Assembly (NCBI RefSeq): GCF_000419525.1
Contig: NZ_ATTE01000001.1
Location: 3,259,501-3,323,500 of the forward strand
DNA length: 64,000 nucleotides
From: Leucothrix mucor DSM 2157
GTDB taxonomy: Bacteria > Pseudomonadota > Gammaproteobacteria > Thiotrichales > Thiotrichaceae
Reading direction: 5' to 3'
The translations under genes and the position numbers were made by a program. Positions 17,815-25,745 of the stretch are shown here, one piece after another. How positions within the stretch are numbered: position 1 is the first letter of the stretch; each line of letters opens with the position of its first letter. The notes under the pieces were generated by a model, which saw nothing but the letters and a program-made list of their open reading frames with translations, was not told the origin of the DNA and made no database searches.

Positions 17815-18597
17815 ATGAAAAACCTGAGCGATGTGATCAACCTATCATCAAACCCCATTTCAGATCCCGACTTTCAAGCGCGCTGTAAGGCCGAGCTTGA
17901 TCTGAATGGCGCTCTGGTATTGCCCAAGTTTTTCTCAGAAGCAGCCATCAAACACGTCAAGCTAGAAGGCGAGACCAAGCAGGATTTAGCTTGGTTTTGT
18001 AAGCAAAAACACAATGTATTCCTAACCCCGCCCGACACTGATTTTGCGATGGATCACCCACGAAATCGTGAAGTAGACTCCAGCAAAGGCTGCATTACGG
18101 ATGATCAGGTTTCAGCGGAATCCCCCTTGCGAACCTTGTACGACTCGCCAGCGTTTAAAGACTTTCTCTGCTACGTGCTGGGCGAAGAGGCCCTGTACAA
18201 ATACGCGGACGAGCTGTCTTCGATCAATGTGCACTTTGCCAGTGAAGAGCAGGAACTGGGCTGGCACTTTGATAACTCCTCCTTTGCCATTACCTTGATG
18301 ATTCAAAAACCGAAAGGCGGTGGCGCATTTGAGTATGTTAAAAACATGCGTGATGCTGATCGTGGTGAGATGAATGTCGACGTCGTGGATCAGGTTTTGA
18401 ATGGCGACGCTGCCGTGTCTTCATTGGAAATTGAAGAAGGCTCGCTGGCGCTGTTTCGTGGGAGAAACTCCATGCATCGGGTCACGCCAACGGAGGGTGA
18501 TACCACGCGAATGCTGGTGGTGCTGGCTTATAATGGCCAACCTGGCGTTCAACTGTCAGAGTCTGCACGCATGACTTTTTATGGGCGCTTGGCTTAA
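17815..18597 (+). CDS. Fe(II)/2-oxoglutarate oxygenase, HalD/BesD-like family
   Basis: A 260-residue oxygenase with the double-stranded beta-helix iron site: GWHFDNSSF supplies H-x-D, and the distal His lies in SMHRVTP, with a nearby Arg (TTRMLVV) for 2-oxoglutarate. The GGGAFEYVKNMRDAD stretch resembles the BesD/HalD family of free amino-acid halogenases. Those have Gly in place of the Asp; Asp is present here, so hydroxylation or another oxidation is expected rather than chlorination. An in-frame ATG at 17728 directly after rtcB is possible, but homology starts near 17815. The substrate is unknown. Confidence 0.82.
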   Translation: MKNLSDVINLSSNPISDPDFQARCKAELDLNGALVLPKFFSEAAIKHVKLEGETKQDLAWFCKQKHNVFLTPPDTDFAMDHPRNREVDSSKGCITDDQVSAESPLRTLYDSPAFKDFLCYVLGEEALYKYADELSSINVHFASEEQELGWHFDNSSFAITLMIQKPKGGGAFEYVKNMRDADRGEMNVDVVDQVLNGDAAVSSLEIEEGSLALFRGRNSMHRVTPTEGDTTRMLVVLAYNGQPGVQLSESARMTFYGRLA

Positions 18598-18646
18598 GTT
18601 TTAATAAACTGAGTCCATGCAAGCTTAGCGAAGCAGTTCAATCAGG

Positions 18647-18940
18647 TCAGGAATAAGTATTTTGTCGCTGGTGTTTTATTCTGAGAATACCGACAATTTC
18701 AATGACATCATGTACCTTATAAAGTGCTGAGTAGCCCGATTTTCCATAAGGAACATGAATTTGGCGCACTCCAAAATGCTCTTCGTACTGAGTACCGATA
18801 TTCGGATTATCAGCAAGGTTTTCCAGCATCAATCGCAAATAATCGATACCTTTAGACTCACCGGTATTCTGAACCTCAAACGTTGTCAGTTTACGCAGGT
18901 CACTTGCCGCTTCTGCAGTATAACGAATTGAATAGCCCAT
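18647..18940 (-). CDS. ParE/RelE-like toxin
   Basis: A 97-residue protein of the RelE/ParE superfamily (YSIRYTAEAASDLRKL start, YLRLMLENLADNPNIG, VPYGKSGYSALYKV, VEIVGILRIKHQ). Such proteins inhibit gyrase or cut mRNA. It follows the putative antitoxin gene by 2 nt in a standard antitoxin-first operon. Length and motifs look complete. Confidence 0.85.
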   Translation of the reverse strand: MGYSIRYTAEAASDLRKLTTFEVQNTGESKGIDYLRLMLENLADNPNIGTQYEEHFGVRQIHVPYGKSGYSALYKVHDVIEIVGILRIKHQRQNTYS

Positions 18941-18942
18941 AG

Positions 18943-19206
18943 TTACTGGTTCCGCAATGTCTCTTTGAGCTGATCAATTTCTGCGTTCATTTCTTCTGCC
19001 GTGTAAGCATAGCCATTTTCTTCAGCATTTTTTAAAGCATCAACCCCAGATTGAAGCCATGCCTTTTCGTCTTCAATAGCTTGCTTTGCTTCACGAACGT
19101 ATTTTTTTATCGCCTCTAACATAACCCAATGAGGTGAGCGACCTTGCTCATCAGCAAGAAATTTCACATCACTTAAAACTTCGTCTGTTAATTTGATTGT
19201 AGTCAA
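18943..19206 (-). CDS. ribbon-helix-helix antitoxin, ParD-like
   Basis: An 87-residue protein: an N-terminal ribbon-helix-helix (TTIKLTDEVLSDVKFLADEQGRS in part, then HWVMLEAIKKYV) and an acidic C-terminal tail (EENGYAYTAEEMNAEIDQL) that would wrap the toxin. It should repress its own promoter and neutralise the downstream ParE-like protein. The pair stands alone between metabolic genes. Confidence 0.85.
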   Translation of the reverse strand: MTTIKLTDEVLSDVKFLADEQGRSPHWVMLEAIKKYVREAKQAIEDEKAWLQSGVDALKNAEENGYAYTAEEMNAEIDQLKETLRNQ

Positions 19207-19339
19207 CGTTAAGTACCTATTTTAGATATATCTCCAACTTAAACCCAATTAAACAACTAGTGTTACTTATTGTCAATTATTACCTTCCCAACCTTCAATA
19301 CTTAATTGCCCCTTAGCAATCAGACAATAAATAATAGTT

Positions 19340-19450
19340 TTACAGGATCTTAGGAGGTTGAATCTGTTGATAATTGGGACACTTTTTGCACATGACAAAA
19401 TAACCACGCTGACACTCCGAAGGGTTGGTCAGGCACGATAACCTTGCCAT
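19340..19450 (-). CDS. possible 36-aa Cys-rich microprotein
   Basis: A short frame starts with ATG and encodes 36 residues with Cys spaced C-x6-C-x7-C-x2-C and a Pro-rich end. The CxxC pair recalls a zinc knuckle. There is no convincing ribosome site, and other reading frames of the same stretch are also open, so it may be a gene remnant or chance. Confidence 0.2.
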   Translation of the reverse strand: MARLSCLTNPSECQRGYFVMCKKCPNYQQIQPPKIL

Positions 19451-19515
19451 CACGCAGTTTACTTCTTGGCGGATCTGCGTCATTAAATTCAAGCCGGCTT
19501 ACTGCACAAACAAAA

Positions 19516-19546
19516 AAGCCATGCTGCCATCACAACAGCATGGCTT
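19516..19546 (-). terminator. Rho-independent terminator
   Basis: The stem AAGCCATGCTG/CAGCATGGCTT, followed leftward by a T run, ends the dioxygenase gene that stops at 19568. Confidence 0.8.
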
Positions 19547-19567
19547 AAGTAATATGATCAAATCCGT

Positions 19568-20725
19568 TTACTTGCCATCATAAACCCGCCCAAGCACCCG
19601 CAACCGACTCTGAAACTCCGTCCGATCAACATAACAACCGCGTAAATGGCGCTTACCACTGGCTTCAAACGCCGTCCGCCCATGCAATACCCGACGATTA
19701 TCAAACACCGCCATGGTGCCTTCAGTAAGCTTCAACTGAATCTTATAACGCGCTGACTGTAACCGCGCCATCAGCTCGCGATACGCCAAATAATACTCAT
19801 GCATAATCGCTTCCGGCAGATCAAAAATACTCGCCAGATGCGCATTGTATTTCAGCTCAACAATATTACCTTCATGGTCTAAATTAATCACCGGATGATG
19901 GTGGCGAATGTCATGCTCATCATCATGAAAACGAAACGGAATGGCATTATTTGCCAGCATATCAAACTGCTCAGGCGCTTCTTTGCGTAAGTCTTCCAGC
20001 ACGCGCAAGCCATCTGCAAACACCGATTCGCCACCCTCTGCCTCATTCACCAAACAATGCAAAAACTGATAGCCCGGTGGCGTTTCTTGATTAGTCAGAT
20101 CAGTATGTAATGGCAAGGCCAGCGAGGTGTAAGCCAGATTAACCGGCTTAGGCTCGGAGCGCACTTCAAAGGTCATCCCAAAGTTAGTCTGGCGCTGATA
20201 ATCAATGCGATGCGCCACATCATCCAATGCTTGCGGGGTGGATGGCATGTTCTTCACCAAAATCAATCCATCGCGATCCAGCTGCTTCATCCAGTCATAC
20301 AAAGCCTGATCATCCGAGATAATCGCTTCATAATCAGCGCTCTGGATTTTATCAAGAAAGCCTTTATCCCAGCTGCGATCAGTCGGGCGATTATTCGAGC
20401 GTAAGTCACCAGAGTACGCGTGTTCGCGCAGCCACTGCCCCGCAAACACACTTTGGTGCTCGCCCTCCGACCAGTTAATGATTAGTGTGTCACCAGTCAC
20501 GTCATAACTCAGCGGATGAATCTCCGACGTCACACTCAGCTGATTAAACACACGTTCCTGCGTATCGGGGTGCAAGGTGCTTGGGCAGTTATCCCGCAGC
20601 CACAGAAAATGAAAGTTAGCACGCTTGCCATCACTCCAGCTCAGGCTTAAACAGTGCTCACCCAAACTGGCCGCGTCCAGTACCGGTGAGGCTTGCAATG
20701 GCGTATTCTGAATTTGTGCAGACAT
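19568..20725 (-). CDS. gamma-butyrobetaine hydroxylase-like 2OG dioxygenase
   Basis: A 385-residue protein with an N-terminal DUF971-like domain (WLRDNCPSTLH near 45) and a TauD/TfdA catalytic domain. H-x-D is in LPLHTDLTN and the distal His in RRVLHGRTAF. Length and layout match gamma-butyrobetaine dioxygenase, which makes L-carnitine; trimethyllysine hydroxylase is a close alternative. Human BBOX1 binds zinc with three Cys and one His in the N-terminal domain; here the first Cys and the His (EGEHQSV) are kept, while the other two Cys are Ser and His. A LysR gene is divergent and may control it. Confidence 0.88.
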   Translation of the reverse strand: MSAQIQNTPLQASPVLDAASLGEHCLSLSWSDGKRANFHFLWLRDNCPSTLHPDTQERVFNQLSVTSEIHPLSYDVTGDTLIINWSEGEHQSVFAGQWLREHAYSGDLRSNNRPTDRSWDKGFLDKIQSADYEAIISDDQALYDWMKQLDRDGLILVKNMPSTPQALDDVAHRIDYQRQTNFGMTFEVRSEPKPVNLAYTSLALPLHTDLTNQETPPGYQFLHCLVNEAEGGESVFADGLRVLEDLRKEAPEQFDMLANNAIPFRFHDDEHDIRHHHPVINLDHEGNIVELKYNAHLASIFDLPEAIMHEYYLAYRELMARLQSARYKIQLKLTEGTMAVFDNRRVLHGRTAFEASGKRHLRGCYVDRTEFQSRLRVLGRVYDGK

Positions 20726-20820
20726 AGTAAGGCGCTCGTCAAAGTGTGAAGCTGCACTTTAAAGCAATAAGCACAACGATAGTAAATGACTAATTATGGG
20801 CTTTTTGATAAGTATAGCTA

Positions 20821-21720
20821 ATGCAAAATCATCAACAGCCACTCCCGCCATTAAATTGGCTAAAAACCTTTGCCACCGCGGCGCGATTACTCAACTTTAC
20901 GGCAGCCGCCAAAGAGTTGAATATGACGCAATCGGCGGTAAGCCAGCAGATTCGCTTGTTAGAAGAAAACCTCGGGCAGCCGCTATTTATTCGCGATCAT
21001 AAAAAGCTGTCACTATCCAATAGTGGTATGGCGTATTTGCCTTCAGTGCAGGAAGCGCTGCAATTAGTCCAACGCGCCACCCACGATATTTTTTCACCCC
21101 TGAAATATGGCGTGCTCAACTTACAGGTGAATATCGCCTTCTTAATGTTATGGCTTGCGCCGAGGCTTCCCGAATTCACCAAACTATATCCGGGCGTCAC
21201 CCTGCGCCTGAGCAGTACCAACTGGAATACGGAGTCCATTGGCTTATCCGCCGACCTCACCATCGGGCATGGCAAAGGCCACTGGCCCAATATGCACAGC
21301 GATTGCCTGATCACGCCCAAGCTACGCCCATTTTGCTCGCCACGCTTAGCCAGCCAGCTCCACAGCATTGACGACCTACAGCAATTGCCACTGATTGATA
21401 TTCTGGGTAATCACCAACAGTGGGAGGACTGGTTTAAAGTCACCAACCTCAACGCTGCGCCGCGCATTCCTGTGAGCCATCAAGTCGATACCGCAGCAGC
21501 AGCCGTTGCATTAGCGGTGAATGATGGTGGCGTACTACTAAGTTATGACGAGCTATTAGCCGATAATTTAGCGCGGGGGCAATTGGTCGCGCCATTCGAT
21601 GTTTACGTCGATACCGTGGATAGTTATTTTCTGATTTACAATAAAGAGCGCCCGCTAAGCAAAGCCGCTGAGTTATTTAAAGACTGGCTAAAAACCATTA
21701 AACCAAAACAAAATCAGTGA
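20821..21720 (+). CDS. LysR-family regulator, GcvA-like
   Basis: A 299-residue LysR regulator: N-terminal helix-turn-helix (NWLKTFATAARLLNFTAAAKEL in part, MTQSAVSQQIRLLEENLG) and a type-2 periplasmic-binding-like effector domain. The N terminus (LPPLNWLKTF) places it with GcvA-like members. It is divergent from the gamma-butyrobetaine hydroxylase gene with 95 bp between starts, the classic arrangement for a LysR protein that controls its neighbour. The effector is unknown. Confidence 0.9.
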   Translation: MQNHQQPLPPLNWLKTFATAARLLNFTAAAKELNMTQSAVSQQIRLLEENLGQPLFIRDHKKLSLSNSGMAYLPSVQEALQLVQRATHDIFSPLKYGVLNLQVNIAFLMLWLAPRLPEFTKLYPGVTLRLSSTNWNTESIGLSADLTIGHGKGHWPNMHSDCLITPKLRPFCSPRLASQLHSIDDLQQLPLIDILGNHQQWEDWFKVTNLNAAPRIPVSHQVDTAAAAVALAVNDGGVLLSYDELLADNLARGQLVAPFDVYVDTVDSYFLIYNKERPLSKAAELFKDWLKTIKPKQNQ

Positions 21721-21861
21721 CTTAAAAGAATACAACCACTCATCATGAGCCATCACAAAAAATATTAAAATAAATTGTGACTTTCCCGAGAGACCACCAG
21801 TCTCAGTTACATGCTCCACAAAAAATTTAATTATTTACACCTTAGTAAAGGGAACCTACTC

Positions 21862-23034
21862 ATGAACATGAAAACAAAATTAGCAACAGCAGTATCGTTC
21901 GCATTGTTGTCAGCCAGCGGCGCAGCATTAGCTGAAGTCACCTTGTATGACTACACAGAAGCAACTAGTGCTTATGAAGATGCATACATCAATGGCCAGT
22001 TTAGTGCCACTGATGGTAACCAAGATCAATCAGCTTACAACGCTGAGTTGTCTTTAGATTACGATCGCGTATTCAGCAGCCCTAACCGTAACGTTGGCGT
22101 GTCTTTCTACGCAGACGGTTCAGTTAGCCGTGACTCTACGGCAGGTGCTGGTTCAGAAAGCACTTACTTGGTCAACGGCTCTGTGACTGCAGATAACTAT
22201 TTCCGTCCGGGCTCAAAAGGCGCGTTCTGGTACGGCTCTGGCGCACTAGGCCTGAAGAAAGACGCTGATGACCCATATGCAAAAGTTGGTTTGGGTTTAG
22301 GTTACGGCCGTGTGGTTAACGTAACGCCAATGGCTAAAGCGATTCGCTTGGTTGAAGCATTACGTGAGCAAGGTGCTCTGACTGCGACGCCTTCAGTAGC
22401 GGTTTACCAGCAAGTGGCGAACATTGTGTCTCGTGAGAACGAGTACAAAAGCAAGTTCGGTTACGGCAGCTATGACCAGCACTGGATTGCTGACATGGAA
22501 AAAGCACTGGGCGGCAACTTAGGCGCTGGTGGCGTAATCAAAGCTAACGACGTACTGCAAAACGAATTCATCTCTAGCCGTAAATACGGTTGGTTAGTTC
22601 GTGCAGGTGTTGGTGCGGTAGTCAGCAACTACGACGGTACGGATGGCGGCGACCCTTCTTTGGATTTTGGTGCTGAATACCACCGTCCTTTGAACAACCG
22701 CACACAGTTCTCTAACGTCGCTAGCCTGTCTACCATTTACGGCGACGACGATGCAGCGTACCAAGTGAACAATGCAATGACATTGACTCACGAGCTGACT
22801 GACAAAGTTGACTGGGAAAATGCTTGGTTGTTGGATTACAGCAAGTCTGGCGACGACGCAGTTGATGATGTAACGACTAACACATTGGCTTCTACGTTCC
22901 GTTACTACCTGGACAACCAGTTAGACCTGACTCTGACCGCTAAAGCATCAAAAGTTGACGATGGCATTGCCAACAACGGCAACCAAGATGTTGACACCTC
23001 TTTAAACATGGGTGTGAGTTACCGCTTACGTTAA
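21862..23034 (+). CDS. outer-membrane beta-barrel protein
   Basis: A 390-residue protein with a signal peptide (ending SGAALA) and a mature sequence of alternating aromatic, Gly and charged residues typical of a beta-barrel. I do not recognise the exact family. A soluble-looking stretch (about 155-235, rich in helix formers: AKAIRLVEALREQGAL) interrupts the strands and could be a plug or periplasmic domain. Codon use is strongly biased to optimal codons (GGT, CGT, AAC), which suggests high expression. Start 21862 follows an AAAGGG ribosome site. It precedes an ECF sigma gene, much as oprF adjoins sigX in Pseudomonas. Confidence 0.8.
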   Translation: MNMKTKLATAVSFALLSASGAALAEVTLYDYTEATSAYEDAYINGQFSATDGNQDQSAYNAELSLDYDRVFSSPNRNVGVSFYADGSVSRDSTAGAGSESTYLVNGSVTADNYFRPGSKGAFWYGSGALGLKKDADDPYAKVGLGLGYGRVVNVTPMAKAIRLVEALREQGALTATPSVAVYQQVANIVSRENEYKSKFGYGSYDQHWIADMEKALGGNLGAGGVIKANDVLQNEFISSRKYGWLVRAGVGAVVSNYDGTDGGDPSLDFGAEYHRPLNNRTQFSNVASLSTIYGDDDAAYQVNNAMTLTHELTDKVDWENAWLLDYSKSGDDAVDDVTTNTLASTFRYYLDNQLDLTLTAKASKVDDGIANNGNQDVDTSLNMGVSYRLR

Positions 23035-23046
23035 GCGCGTAACATT

Positions 23047-23082
23047 AAGCGAAGGATGTTTCCCCCATCCTTCGCTTTTTTG
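23047..23082 (+). terminator. Rho-independent terminator
   Basis: A 12-bp stem (AAGCGAAGGATG/CATCCTTCGCTT) with a seven-base loop and T run ends the outer-membrane-protein gene, separating it from the sigma gene. Confidence 0.92.
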
Positions 23083-23157
23083 TATCTGGAATTTGGTGCG
23101 CTTACCAATATCAGCGAATACTGTATACTGCCCTCTTCCGGCCTTACTCCACTATTC

Positions 23158-23742
23158 ATGAAAACTACACTCTCCACTCTGGACGACGACACATTAGTGC
23201 GCCAATGTCAGACAGAGCTTCCGTACAACTCAACAAGCTATGAAGAGCTGGTCAAGCGTTATCAAAAGCCTGTTTTCTACATGTGCCGACGCTATTTGTC
23301 GGTTGAAAGTGATGCGGAAGATGCCACGCAGGAAGTGTTTATGAAGGTGTTTCACACGCTACCCGCCTTTGAGCACCGCTCTACGTTTAAAACCTGGCTG
23401 TTTAGCATTGCCATTAATCACTGCAAAACCTTGCTGGGCAAAAACCAGCGCTTTGATCAGTTTCATGAATTTGCAAATGATGACGACACACAAACCGACT
23501 ACGAGGATGAAGCCGCCGACACGGCTAAACTCTCCGAAGCCGAGGATGAACGTAATTGCGTGCAAAATGTGATTAGCAAAATGCGCGAAGATGAGCGCGA
23601 TGTGATCTTGCTTCGCTTCACCAGTGAATTATCAATCGAAGAAATTTCCAATGTACTGGGTAAACAACTCAGTGCCACCAAAATGGCATTTTATCGCACG
23701 CTGGAAAAATTCAAAGCCCTGCATGAGAAGTACTGCACATGA
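23158..23742 (+). CDS. ECF sigma factor, SigX-like
   Basis: A 194-residue ECF sigma factor with region 2 (YEELVKRYQKPVFYMCRRYL in part, AEDATQEVFMKVF, TWLFSIAINHC) and region 4 (RDVILLRFTSELSIEEISNVLG). An acidic linker (DDDTQTDYEDEAAD) joins them. The start at 23158 gives the normal length. It overlaps the 74-aa gene by ATGA and is followed by a CmpX-like gene, matching the SigX neighbourhood of Pseudomonas, where SigX responds to envelope and osmotic stress. No typical ZAS anti-sigma gene adjoins it. Confidence 0.88.
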   Translation: MKTTLSTLDDDTLVRQCQTELPYNSTSYEELVKRYQKPVFYMCRRYLSVESDAEDATQEVFMKVFHTLPAFEHRSTFKTWLFSIAINHCKTLLGKNQRFDQFHEFANDDDTQTDYEDEAADTAKLSEAEDERNCVQNVISKMREDERDVILLRFTSELSIEEISNVLGKQLSATKMAFYRTLEKFKALHEKYCT

Positions 23743-23963
23743 GCAAACAAGAACAGCAGGACCTTGAATCGCTTGTTAAGAATATTTTCAAACAAAGCAA
23801 GCAAAGCAACCACCGCTCTTCCCGCTCTCGCCTGAAAGCCATTTTAGGCCGTAGCCTGCACGAGTTGGCCATCCGCGATATCTTAATTTTCTTCGGTCAC
23901 TTAATTAGCGCCATGTTTACGATGCTCAGCAGCCTTCTCAAGCTGTTGGTCAACAACCGATAA
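23739..23963 (+). CDS. 74-aa protein coupled to the sigma factor, CfrX-like by position
   Basis: A small protein with a basic, Ser/Arg/Lys-rich N-terminal half and a hydrophobic C-terminal half (about 45-70: IRDILIFFGHLISAMFTMLSSL) that could be a membrane helix. Its start overlaps the sigma stop by 4 nt. In Pseudomonas the small CfrX protein lies between sigX and cmpX; this gene holds the same place. A role in anchoring or restraining the sigma factor is possible but not shown. Confidence 0.68.
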   Translation: MSKQEQQDLESLVKNIFKQSKQSNHRSSRSRLKAILGRSLHELAIRDILIFFGHLISAMFTMLSSLLKLLVNNR

Positions 23964-23987
23964 ATTCTTCAACGGAAGTCATTGTTT

Positions 23988-24833
23988 ATGGATTTCAATA
24001 CATTAGTTGATTTTGAAAAACTTCAGAACACCGTCGTCAGCAATCTGACTGCACAGTGGTCTGGTGTTCTTAGCTCATTACCCAACCTCATCGGTGCGGT
24101 GCTGGTTTTATTACTCGGCATTATCGTGGCGATGGTGCTGAAAAAAATCAGCCAAACCGTGCTGCGTCGGGTGGGACTAGACCGCATCAGCAGCAAAGCC
24201 GGTGTTTCTGATGTCATGCAGGATGCGGGCTTAGTCAAACGCCCTTCTATTCTTGCTGGCAAAATGGTGTTCTGGTTGGTGTTATTTGTATTTATGGTAC
24301 CGGCAGCCAATATGCTGGGCCTTACCGATCTGGTGAATTTGTTTAAGAGCTTTATCGCCTTCTTACCCAAAATCATCACCGCCTTAGTGATCATTATTTT
24401 CGGCATGATGTTTTCGCAGTTTTTACGGCGAACCATTATGGAGAAGCCAGCCACCATCGGCTCCAACTCGGCTAAAACGCTGGGGAACCTAGTCTACGGT
24501 ATTATGGTCACCGTGATTGTATTGGTGGGGCTGGAACAGCTAGATATTGAAACCGTCTTACTGCATAACATTATTATGCTGGTGGTTGCGGGAATCATGC
24601 TGACGTTGGCCGTCTCGTTAGGCCTTGGCTCTCGGGAAGTGGCGCACAATCTGCTGGCGGGAATCTATGCCCGTGAACAATTTAAGCAAGGTGATATTAT
24701 TCAATTGAATGATGTAACGGGTGTGGTGCGTGAAGTTAGCACGCTGAGTACGATTATTGTCGTTGATGACAATGAAGAAGTCTCGATTCCAAACTCAACG
24801 CTTTACAACCACGTTGTTAAAATCTCTTCTTAA
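23988..24833 (+). CDS. CmpX-like small mechanosensitive channel protein
   Basis: A 281-residue membrane protein with an N-terminal TM_helix region, about five hydrophobic segments and a C-terminal MscS-like beta domain (GDIIQLNDVTGVVREVSTLSTIIVVDDNEEVSIPNS in part). This matches the CmpX/TM_helix branch of small-conductance mechanosensitive channels, likely gating on membrane tension. ATG 23988 has a GGAAG ribosome site; a TTG lies at 23982. It is third in the sigma-small protein-channel unit. Confidence 0.86.
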   Translation: MDFNTLVDFEKLQNTVVSNLTAQWSGVLSSLPNLIGAVLVLLLGIIVAMVLKKISQTVLRRVGLDRISSKAGVSDVMQDAGLVKRPSILAGKMVFWLVLFVFMVPAANMLGLTDLVNLFKSFIAFLPKIITALVIIIFGMMFSQFLRRTIMEKPATIGSNSAKTLGNLVYGIMVTVIVLVGLEQLDIETVLLHNIIMLVVAGIMLTLAVSLGLGSREVAHNLLAGIYAREQFKQGDIIQLNDVTGVVREVSTLSTIIVVDDNEEVSIPNSTLYNHVVKISS

Positions 24834-24859
24834 GCGAGCAATCTACAAAATACCGGGGC

Positions 24860-24895
24860 AAAAAAAGGCCCCGGTAAGACCTCTCTGACCGGGGC
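24860..24895 (-). terminator. Rho-independent terminator
   Basis: Read leftward, GCCCCGGT pairs with ACCGGGGC, followed by C and seven T. It ends the rhodanese-like gene. A second copy of ACCGGGGC at 24852-24859 allows a competing stem on the + strand after the channel gene. Confidence 0.85.
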
Positions 24896-24925
24896 AAAAG
24901 GGTACTACTCACAACACGGATCTTA

Positions 24926-25507
24926 TTACTTGGTCCAGCCTTCCACACCACCTAACAAGTTACGGACATTGGTATAGCCCATCGCTGTTAGTGTATTAGC
25001 CGCCAAGCCACCACGAATACCTTTTGAACTCACGATAATGATTGCTGCATCTTTATCAGCCAGCTTCTCATACGCTTCAACTTCCAAGAAGTTACGAGGA
25101 ATGTTCATCGCCGTACCTTCAATACCCGGTGTCGATTCAAACTCACTGCGAGGACGCACGTCCAACAACAGGATTTCATCGCCACGCGCCATAATCTCTT
25201 TCAAACGAGTCGCTTGAATGTGCGTTGTCTTTTCCATAATGGACTGGATGTACGCATTCTGAGAGTAAATTGCGATCGATGTATCACTGATTACACTTGA
25301 TTTCTCAGCATCAGCCGCATCAGTCGTTGCTTCTGTTGCCGCTTCAGCAGCCATATCAGCTTCTACATCCGCAACCATCTCGGCAGCTTCAACAGCGACT
25401 TCAGTGGCTGTCTCTTCACTCATTTCTGCATGACTTTCTGCGTATACCGCTGAAGAACCCATCACAGCCAGAAAAGCAACAAGAGCCAGCATTTTTTTGT
25501 TTTTCAT
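24926..25507 (-). CDS. secreted rhodanese-like protein lacking the catalytic Cys
   Basis: A 193-residue protein: signal peptide (ending AVYA), an Ala/Glu/Thr-rich low-complexity linker (about 25-70), then a rhodanese domain (about 95-193: LLLDVRPRSEFESTPGIEGTAMNIP in part, GYTNVRNLLGGVEGW). The active loop is SSKGIRGG where active enzymes have CxxGxR, so the sulfur-carrying Cys is Ser and sulfurtransferase activity is not expected. It may bind anions or partners. It is monocistronic and converges on the channel gene. Confidence 0.88.
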   Translation of the reverse strand: MKNKKMLALVAFLAVMGSSAVYAESHAEMSEETATEVAVEAAEMVADVEADMAAEAATEATTDAADAEKSSVISDTSIAIYSQNAYIQSIMEKTTHIQATRLKEIMARGDEILLLDVRPRSEFESTPGIEGTAMNIPRNFLEVEAYEKLADKDAAIIIVSSKGIRGGLAANTLTAMGYTNVRNLLGGVEGWTK

Positions 25508-25745
25508 TATTATCTCCTTGATAATAGATGTTCATTATTGACGATCTGATCACATTGGTGATCTTGTACTGAGTTAGACGTCTGCTCTTCCAATAAAGTC
25601 ACAATTATTTTAAAAATAATTTAAATCTATTTGTGTCGAAAACATGCCCGCAATCCGGCAGCTGATATAGTACAAATTGTTTGTGACTTTTCAGCGCTTC
25701 GGTCACTCCAATCTAAATAAAGTAAAAATTCAAAAGGAAAAACGG

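Larger units (their letters stand above)
19207..19567. other. 361-bp intergenic stretch
   Basis: This holds the presumed promoter of the toxin-antitoxin pair at its left end, a terminator at 19516-19546 for the dioxygenase gene at its right end, and a 36-codon Cys-rich frame at 19340-19450. Nothing else is supported. It may contain decayed coding sequence. Confidence 0.6.
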
